A stretch of DNA of 13,569 nt, taken from positions 1 through 13,569 of the forward strand of contig DBYQ01000054.1 of the NCBI GenBank assembly GCA_002310015.1, written 5' to 3'. The notes under the pieces were generated by a model. It saw only the letters and a program-made list of their open reading frames with translations, did no database searches and was not told the DNA's origin. This DNA comes from Bacteroidales bacterium UBA1182. Lineage in GTDB: Bacteria > Bacteroidota > Bacteroidia > Bacteroidales > Bacteroidaceae. This document shows, one piece after another, positions 8,448 through 13,569 of this stretch (position 1 is its first letter; the number at the start of each line of letters is the position of its first letter). The translations under genes and the position numbers were made by a program.

Positions 8448-8480
8448 CTGCAACGTCTATGCAAAATGTCTTGAAAGATT

Positions 8481-8547
8481 GACTTTTAGCATTTTTTTGT
8501 GTGGTTGCAAGCTGTCTGGAACCATAAGGTCCGCAAATCTTTCCACA
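8481..8547 (-). ncRNA. SAM-II-type riboswitch (long-loop form) in the metK leader
   Basis: The RNA reads TGTGG (8547-8543), AAA, GATTTG (8539-8534), a ~24-nt insert, TTGCAA (8510-8505), CCACA (8504-8500), an A-rich stretch, then TGCTAAAAGTC (8491-8481). TGTGG/CCACA forms P1. The order GATTT ... TTGCAA ... P1 3' strand ... A-rich ... GCTAAAA matches the SAM-II pseudoknot aptamer. The segment before TTGCAA (GAC-AGC) can pair with GCT and GTC in the 3' part, giving the expected pseudoknot. The insert can fold as a GGACC/GGTTCC hairpin, which places it with the long-loop version described from comparative genomics. It starts within ~10 nt of the predicted transcription start. Location before metK supports SAM as ligand. 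Confidence 0.8.
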
Positions 8548-8557
8548 TTGTCCGCTG

Positions 8558-8591
8558 CAAAGATACGAATTAAATTGAAAACAGTGCCAAA
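8558..8591 (-). promoter_or_regulatory. metK promoter (TATCTTTG -7, possible TTTG -33)
   Basis: TATCTTTG at 8565-8558 is an exact TAnnTTTG match. A TTTG at 8591-8588 lies 22 nt upstream, one more than the usual 19-21, and is inside an arm of the REP-like hairpin at 8581-8615. Transcription would start around 8552, just before the riboswitch. Confidence 0.6.
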
Positions 8592-8615
8592 GAGAACGTT
8601 TCTTTTTGGCACTGT
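8581..8615 (-). terminator. REP-like hairpin, probable terminator of the M56-LRR operon
   Basis: A near-perfect 35-nt hairpin: ACAGTGCCAAA (8581-8591) pairs with TTTGGCACTGT (8605-8615), the stem continuing through GAGAA/TTCTT to a CGT loop, 16 pairs with one G-U. On the minus strand it begins 8 nt after the stop of the M56-LRR gene and is followed by TTTTCAATTT, so it can serve as an intrinsic terminator. It has the same build as the palindromes at 1232-1338 and the same flank, so it is probably a diverged member of that repeat family. Confidence 0.6.
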
Positions 8616-8623
8616 CTTGTGAT

Positions 8624-11600
8624 TCAATCATCAAATACCCCAACCTCAAAAAGGCCATCCTCAACTATCCAACCGTCAAAGAATACGGAACCCACATCGA
8701 GATAATCCCTTTCACGGAATTCTTTTGTTGTCCCGTAAGCTGAATAGTATCTGTCTTTAACAATTTCAGGTACAACCGTCTCTGAGCAGGCAACTGCCAG
8801 TTTACGGGCCGATGTCTCTATTATGCCATTGCAGTTATTGCGGCTGTCCCAATACGGATTGCCACTGTCAACTGTAATGCTCTTAAGTTTTGGACAGTTC
8901 TCAAAGGGATTCTTTGAGGATTCATAGCCGGGAGAATCAAAATGCTGTCCTGCCAGATAAATGACAGAAGCCGGGATGTTTATTGCCTCCAGGTCTCTGC
9001 AATCCTGGAAAGCGTTAGACTCAATATAAGTGACAGACTCCGGAATGACGATTGTCTTCAGCCCCGGAACATGACTGAATGCACCATTGCCTATACCCTT
9101 TACAGTTTCAGGAATAACGGTGTTTCTGCATCCCCATATAAGTTCATCATTGCCTATACTGATAACTGCATTGCAGTTACCACGGCTGTCATAAGCCTCA
9201 TTTCCTTCTTCTATAACAATTCTTTCCAGGTTAGGACAGTAATGGGATTTTTCCAATAATCTTACTGATGCAGGAATGACAATTTCCTTTAAATCAGTGC
9301 AATAGATGAAGGCGTTCCCTTCAATTGCGAAAACTCTTTCAGGAATGCTTATCTTTTCCAGTCCCTTGCAGTAAGCAAACGCATCAGCGCCTATGGATGT
9401 AGCAGCCTCCGGTATTACAGTGTTGCGGCAACCCAGAACCAGTCTTCCCGTTCTGACATTAAATCTCCAATAAGTTTCAAAGAAGTCAAAGTCATAACCT
9501 TCACGCAGACTGAATACAGTCTCATCCATACTCTCCTTGACGCTGTTTCCGTTTGAGATTACGGCATTGCTTCCTGCCGGACTGAAATAGGTGGGATTAC
9601 CCTCCTGGACAGTTATGGATTTGACTGAACTGCACCCAAAGAAGGGATTACCGTCCAGATAGACAACTGATGCCGGGATGTTGATTTTCTCAATGGATGT
9701 GCAGAAAGAGAATGCCATCTTAAGGATCAGCCGCACTGATGACGGTATGTCCGATGCCTTGAAACCGGGCATCCCTGCCAACGCATATGGTGCTATGATT
9801 TCTATCCCATCTGGAATCCTGGTGCTGTTGCATCCCTGCAGAAGGATATTGCCATCGGTCCGGATTATGGCATTGCACTTCCTACGGCTGTCATAAACAC
9901 TGTTCCTTGAATCTACTGAGATGGATTTCAGGTTCTTACAGTCCAGTGCAATGTTGTTTCCTATTTCAGTGACAGATGCAGGAATAGCCAGGGTCTTGAT
10001 GGCTGTTCTGGTAAAGGCAAAACGTCCTATTGACTCCAGGGTTGAAGGCAGTTTGATTCTTTCAAGCTTACCGCAATTGGCAAAGGCATCGTCTCCAATA
10101 CTGGTAAGTCCGTTTTTGAGGCTTACCTCTTTCAGGTTTGAACAATCCATGAAGGAACGTGAACCTATTCTTCTCACAGATCCCGGAACGGATAAGGATT
10201 CTATTCCTGTAATGCCGTTGAATGCCTCGTCATCAATCTCTACAACACTGTATTCTTTCCCTTCATTCATGATGATTTCAGGTATAACCACTTTTGAGGG
10301 AGCATTTTGGGATGCACTTGTGATTACTGCTTCACTTCCGCTCAGATTGAATGACAGGTATCCTTCATAATCTTCAATCTTATGTCCGGATTCATAGGGA
10401 GTGGCGTTGAAAGCTGATCTGCCTTTCTGGTTCACGTACTCAAGGTTGATACTTTCAAAATTCTTACAACTTTCAAAAGCCATATCCTCAATAGTCTTGA
10501 CTGATGGCGGTAGAGTAAGGGATTTCAGTTCATCGCGGAAACGGAAAGCTTCACTTCCTATGGTTGTCACCCCATCAGGTACAGTTGACTTGTTGCCGCC
10601 TATAACCAGAATACCGGTAGCTGTTTCTATTACGGCATTGCAGTTGTTCCTGCTGTCATATTTACTGTTTGCAGGGCTCACTGTGATTTCAGAGAGTTTA
10701 TGACTGTCAAGGAACTGGGATGGCTGAATTTCTGTTATTCCGGCACCGAAATGGACCTTTTCCAGATTTTTGCAGTCGCGGAAAGCAGAGTGTCCCATCT
10801 TTACCACACCATCCGGAATTGATATCTCCTTAAGGTTCCGGATTCCCTCGAATGCATAAGTGTCAATGGCTGTCACTGACTGAGGAATGAAAGCATTGCT
10901 GCAACCGTAAAGCAAAGTGTTAGTTGCAGTCTTTATTATTGCATTGCAACCCTCACGGCTGTCATAAACCGGATTTGCAGGATCAACAACTATTGAACCG
11001 GTTGTGTTCTTATCGGGAAGAGCGTATTCAACGGGATATATATCAACTACAGATGCAGGAATATAGAATTCAGAAAAACTACAACTAAGGAATGCATTAT
11101 TTGAAATCTTCTTTACCGTTCCGGGAATGACCGTGTTTTTGCATCCGAACACAAGGTCATCGGTTTCTGACAGGATTATTGCATTACAGTTATCCCTACT
11201 GTCATAAACAGGATTTCCCTCTTCTACAATTAGGGTTTCAATATTAGGGTGCCTGTTCAGGCCTCCGAAATCTATTTTGGTTACTGTTGCCGGAATGAAA
11301 AGCCTCTTCAGATTGGGACAATCCTGAGGAATCTTTATCTCTGTAGCATCAGGGCCATATTCAACTTCCTCCAATGAAGTACTGTTGTTGAATGTTTCCA
11401 TCGAATATACCAGATTACTGTTTATCCTGATGCTTTTAATTCCAGATTCACTGAAGCAATGCCAACCTATTTTCCTGACGTTCCCAGGAATTTCAAGATG
11501 TTCCAGTCTCTTTACTCCGCTGAAAACATAGTCATCCAATTCTGTGACTGAGGCAGGAATCACAGTTGAACTGCTGGCAACCAGCATGGTGTTTGTTTCA

Positions 11601-13096
11601 GTCTCTATAATGGCGTTGCTGTTTTCGCGGCTGTCATAAACAGGGTTGGCAGGGTCAACGGTAATATTGGTAAAGCCGCATCCGTTAAATGCACTGTTTC
11701 CTATTTGTCTGACAGATTTAGGTATGTAAAGTGTTTTTAGGCCGGAGCACCCGAAAAAAGCGGAGACGCCGATAGTTGTTACTGAAGGGGGTATCACAAC
11801 TTTTTTTAGACCGGAACATCTCCAGAAAGCACTGCTTTCAATTTCCTTAATGGTTGAAGGTATTGTCACAGATTCAATCTCGGCAGCATCCTGGAAAGCC
11901 AGTTGGCTGAATGATGTGACCGGATACTTAACATCCTTATATATAACGGTATCCGGAATGACAATATCGGCAGGATAGACATGATCTGTCTTGCGGCTTA
12001 CCACACGGGCCTCATCACCCTTAAACTTATACCAGAGCCCGTCAATACGGACATAGTTGCCAACTTCAATGGTCTCATCAAGACCTTTGTCATAAACAGT
12101 CTCTGCAAACGCACCTAAGGAGAGTAGTAATAAAACTGGAATGTAGGCAAACTTCAGGATGCTCTTTCCTGTTGATCTTTTACGGTTAATCATATCAATT
12201 CTTCCTTCTAAAGTACTTTTTCTGAATGTATTGGCAGCTCTCAGTTCCGTCTTTTCAGTGGCGCAGTCCAGCATCAGGTACTGGTATTGCCTGCGGTCAT
12301 ATCCCTTATTGAGAACGTCGGCATCGGCTTGGAATTCATGAATTGAATAAAGGTCGCGGCGGAACAGCAGCAGAGCCGGATTGAACCACTGGAGAGTGGA
12401 CAGTATATCGGTCCAGAGTAGTTCCTGTGAGTGATGATGTGCCAGATGCGCCTTCTCGTGGTCAAGAATAGGAGTCTGCCCGGCAGCTTTACCCTCCCAT
12501 GGCATCACAATATATTTCATCCAACTGAAAGGATGCACAGACTGTCGTGTCCGTACGAGCGTGAAGTCATTGTTCTTTTCAACCACATCCGCTTTTCGGA
12601 TAATCCTTACTACCTTGGTGGTGCATAGAACCCGATATGCCAGAACTGCCAGGAATCCAAGCATATATATTCCCGCCAGCACCTTCCACCAGTCAATCTG
12701 AATGGGCAGGCGTGATGTAACCGCAGGCTTTGGCGTATCTTGTTTTGCGCTAACCTCTATTACCTGAGTCAGGTTTTGAGTTTGAACAGATTGCCCCGCC
12801 TCCTCTCCTGAAACTGATGAATAGACGCTCCCGCTGGTTATGACCGGCTGATAGGGTTGGGCAACGGGGTCTTTACCTCTGTTTGCTGTTGTGATTTCAG
12901 TCCTTTCTGAGGGAGTGCCCTCTCTATGCACGGTTATGACCACAAATGGCAGAATATAGGATAATACCAGTGATGAAACCAGTACGATCCTGTTTGTCTT
13001 GTGGAAAGTTTCCCGACTGAGCAACAAGTGGTAAAGGGCAATGAAAACAGCCGATAGAATGGCCACTTTCAGCATATATATAAGGAATGCGTTCAT
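8624..13096 (-). CDS. BlaR1-like M56 membrane metalloprotease fused to a giant BspA-type LRR domain
   Basis: This 1490-residue protein has the framework of BlaR1/MecR1 antirepressors but no penicillin-binding sensor. Predicted membrane segments lie at ~8-26, 37-55, 136-156 and 312-331. Basic residues (HKTNR, KVVRIIRK, NRKRSTGK) place the loops so that the protease (~160-310) is cytoplasmic and the C-terminus periplasmic. The M56 zinc site is intact: H213-E214-K-A-H217, with E254 (SIHEFQAD) as third ligand. Residues ~375-1445 are a BspA-like LRR_5 array with about 28 I/V/L-P-x-x-V strand signatures. It is interrupted by eight modules of the type NPVYDSRxNCNAII (near residues 485, 629, 709, 811, 1067, 1168, 1300 and 1415), the sixth degenerate. 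The start overlaps the repressor stop by 4 nt (ATGA). By family knowledge, sensing should activate the protease to inactivate the neighbouring BlaI-type repressor; the LRR ligand is unknown. Confidence 0.88.
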   Translation of the reverse strand: MNAFLIYMLKVAILSAVFIALYHLLLSRETFHKTNRIVLVSSLVLSYILPFVVITVHREGTPSERTEITTANRGKDPVAQPYQPVITSGSVYSSVSGEEAGQSVQTQNLTQVIEVSAKQDTPKPAVTSRLPIQIDWWKVLAGIYMLGFLAVLAYRVLCTTKVVRIIRKADVVEKNNDFTLVRTRQSVHPFSWMKYIVMPWEGKAAGQTPILDHEKAHLAHHHSQELLWTDILSTLQWFNPALLLFRRDLYSIHEFQADADVLNKGYDRRQYQYLMLDCATEKTELRAANTFRKSTLEGRIDMINRKRSTGKSILKFAYIPVLLLLSLGAFAETVYDKGLDETIEVGNYVRIDGLWYKFKGDEARVVSRKTDHVYPADIVIPDTVIYKDVKYPVTSFSQLAFQDAAEIESVTIPSTIKEIESSAFWRCSGLKKVVIPPSVTTIGVSAFFGCSGLKTLYIPKSVRQIGNSAFNGCGFTNITVDPANPVYDSRENSNAIIETETNTMLVASSSTVIPASVTELDDYVFSGVKRLEHLEIPGNVRKIGWHCFSESGIKSIRINSNLVYSMETFNNSTSLEEVEYGPDATEIKIPQDCPNLKRLFIPATVTKIDFGGLNRHPNIETLIVEEGNPVYDSRDNCNAIILSETDDLVFGCKNTVIPGTVKKISNNAFLSCSFSEFYIPASVVDIYPVEYALPDKNTTGSIVVDPANPVYDSREGCNAIIKTATNTLLYGCSNAFIPQSVTAIDTYAFEGIRNLKEISIPDGVVKMGHSAFRDCKNLEKVHFGAGITEIQPSQFLDSHKLSEITVSPANSKYDSRNNCNAVIETATGILVIGGNKSTVPDGVTTIGSEAFRFRDELKSLTLPPSVKTIEDMAFESCKNFESINLEYVNQKGRSAFNATPYESGHKIEDYEGYLSFNLSGSEAVITSASQNAPSKVVIPEIIMNEGKEYSVVEIDDEAFNGITGIESLSVPGSVRRIGSRSFMDCSNLKEVSLKNGLTSIGDDAFANCGKLERIKLPSTLESIGRFAFTRTAIKTLAIPASVTEIGNNIALDCKNLKSISVDSRNSVYDSRRKCNAIIRTDGNILLQGCNSTRIPDGIEIIAPYALAGMPGFKASDIPSSVRLILKMAFSFCTSIEKINIPASVVYLDGNPFFGCSSVKSITVQEGNPTYFSPAGSNAVISNGNSVKESMDETVFSLREGYDFDFFETYWRFNVRTGRLVLGCRNTVIPEAATSIGADAFAYCKGLEKISIPERVFAIEGNAFIYCTDLKEIVIPASVRLLEKSHYCPNLERIVIEEGNEAYDSRGNCNAVISIGNDELIWGCRNTVIPETVKGIGNGAFSHVPGLKTIVIPESVTYIESNAFQDCRDLEAINIPASVIYLAGQHFDSPGYESSKNPFENCPKLKSITVDSGNPYWDSRNNCNGIIETSARKLAVACSETVVPEIVKDRYYSAYGTTKEFRERDYLDVGSVFFDGWIVEDGLFEVGVFDD

Positions 13097-13449
13097 TGTC
13101 CTTTCTCTATCTTGTCAATAATACGTCTCAGGTCATCAACAGAGAGTTTCTCGTTCTTGACGAATCCCATTACAGCATTTGAGTAGGAACTGCCCAGATA
13201 CTCGTCTATGAGGCCGTGTATGCTGCTGTTGCAGTATTCATCGGCACTAACGACAGGAAAATAACGATAGTTGCTGCCAAATGCCTCGCGGTCCAGGAAA
13301 CCGTCAACCTGAAGCGTATGGACCTGAGTGGAGAGCGTACTGAAATTAGGCTCTTTTCCGTAACATCCCTGAAGTTCCCTTATGAACATGGGACCTCTGT
13401 CCCAGAAGAACTCCATTATCTCTTTTTCTTTCTTGGTCAACTGTCTCAT
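13093..13449 (-). CDS. BlaI/MecI-family transcriptional repressor
   Basis: This 118-residue winged-helix DNA-binding protein (Penicillinase_R type) starts MRQLTKKEKEIMEFFWDRGP. Residues ~1-70 form the winged helix, with recognition around FSTLSTQVHTLQVDG; ~75-118 form the dimerisation helices ending LSVDDLRRIIDKIEKG, aligning with the BlaI C-terminus. Family members bind as dimers to operators in their own promoter and lose activity when the partner M56 protease is triggered. In staphylococcal BlaI the cut is at N101-F102; the aligned site here is G95-F96 in VMGFVKNEKLS, so the phenylalanine is kept but not the asparagine. It is the first gene of an operon with the M56-LRR protease. An inverted repeat over its own promoter suggests autorepression. 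Despite the family name, nothing links it to beta-lactams here. Confidence 0.92.
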   Translation of the reverse strand: MRQLTKKEKEIMEFFWDRGPMFIRELQGCYGKEPNFSTLSTQVHTLQVDGFLDREAFGSNYRYFPVVSADEYCNSSIHGLIDEYLGSSYSNAVMGFVKNEKLSVDDLRRIIDKIEKGQ

Positions 13450-13477
13450 TACGATATGTTTTGAACTGTTTTCGAGG

Positions 13478-13508
13478 CAAATCTAAAAAATTTAAATTTA
13501 ACCGCAAA
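13478..13508 (-). promoter_or_regulatory. Consensus Bacteroidetes promoter of the BlaI/M56-LRR operon
   Basis: The minus strand carries TTTG (13508-13505), a 19-nt A/T-rich spacer and TAGATTTG (13485-13478), matching TTTG-N19-TAnnTTTG exactly, 28 nt upstream of the repressor ATG. It is the best promoter in the window, as expected for an operon controlled by repression. Confidence 0.7.
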
Positions 13509-13518
13509 ACTTTTAGAT
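13481..13518. promoter_or_regulatory. Candidate BlaI-family operator (inverted repeat over the promoter)
   Basis: ATCTAAAA (13481-13488) and TTTTAGAT (13511-13518) are perfect 8-bp inverted arms 22 nt apart. One arm overlaps the -7 box and the other lies just outside the -33 box. A third TTTTAG half-site is at 13549-13554, as part of a repeated AACTTTTAG (13508-13516 and 13546-13554). The position suits repressor binding. It does not match the staphylococcal TACA/TGTA operator, so assignment to this repressor is inference. The remaining sequence to 13569 shows no gene. Confidence 0.4.
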
Positions 13519-13569
13519 CTTTTTTTATTCTACCATAGTGCACAGAACTTTTAGGGAGATTGGTTTACG

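Noticed and set aside
8404..8664. Overlapping 86-codon (minus) and 120-codon (plus, 8260-8622) frames across the metK leader
   Set aside because: They overlap the promoter, riboswitch, terminator and hairpin, have no homology I recognise, and lack their own initiation signals.
8800..11700. Recurring DNA strings in the M56-LRR gene as a CRISPR or satellite array
   Set aside because: The repeats are in frame, imperfect and irregularly spaced, and they encode LRR and DSR modules, so they are protein repeats.
8624..13096. Reading the M56-LRR protein as a secreted BspA adhesin
   Set aside because: The N-terminus has four membrane segments and an intact M56 zinc site rather than a signal peptide, and the gene is coupled to a BlaI-type repressor.

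Overview
The window comes from a Bacteroidales bacterium (Bacteroides/Prevotella-like). The evidence is promoters of the TTTG / TAnnTTTG type, A/T-rich leaders without Shine-Dalgarno sites, a PA14-containing GH31 lipoprotein, BspA-type leucine-rich repeats and Bacteroidales-style protein sequences. Species cannot be fixed from the sequence. No phage, integrase, tRNA, rRNA or CRISPR is visible.

Layout, left to right. (1) 1-1184, minus: the N-terminal 394 codons of a THUMP-domain SAM-dependent RNA methyltransferase, cut by the window edge. (2) 1185-1341: its promoter, plus a large perfect inverted repeat made of two head-to-head REP-like hairpins. (3) 1342-6071, minus: two GH31 glycosidases in one operon joined by a TAATG overlap; the upstream one is a predicted lipoprotein with a PA14 insert, the downstream one a predicted periplasmic enzyme with a DUF5110-type C-terminus. 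Alpha-xylosidase is the favoured activity for both. (4) 6072-6180: a divergent promoter region. (5) 6181-7098, plus: an MltD-like lytic transglycosylase with a LysM-like tail. (6) 7107-8399, minus: metK, converging on the transglycosylase with only 8 nt between stop codons. (7) 8400-8623: the metK leader, with a promoter, a recognisable SAM-II-type (long-loop) riboswitch aptamer, a terminator-like hairpin and a competing antiterminator pairing. A second, diverged REP-like hairpin lies just upstream. (8) 8624-13449, minus: a two-gene operon of a BlaI/MecI-type repressor and a 1490-residue BlaR1-like M56 membrane protease whose sensor region is a giant BspA-type LRR domain. Its promoter matches the Bacteroidetes consensus and is spanned by an inverted repeat that could be the BlaI operator.

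How the genes work together. The GH31 pair probably acts in sequence on alpha-linked side chains of a glycan. metK makes SAM and is probably repressed by SAM through its leader. The BlaI/M56-LRR pair looks like a self-contained sense-and-cleave switch in which the usual beta-lactam sensor is replaced by a long LRR domain; it is the least conventional locus here and the best candidate for an undescribed signalling system. No obvious effector gene for it is in the window.
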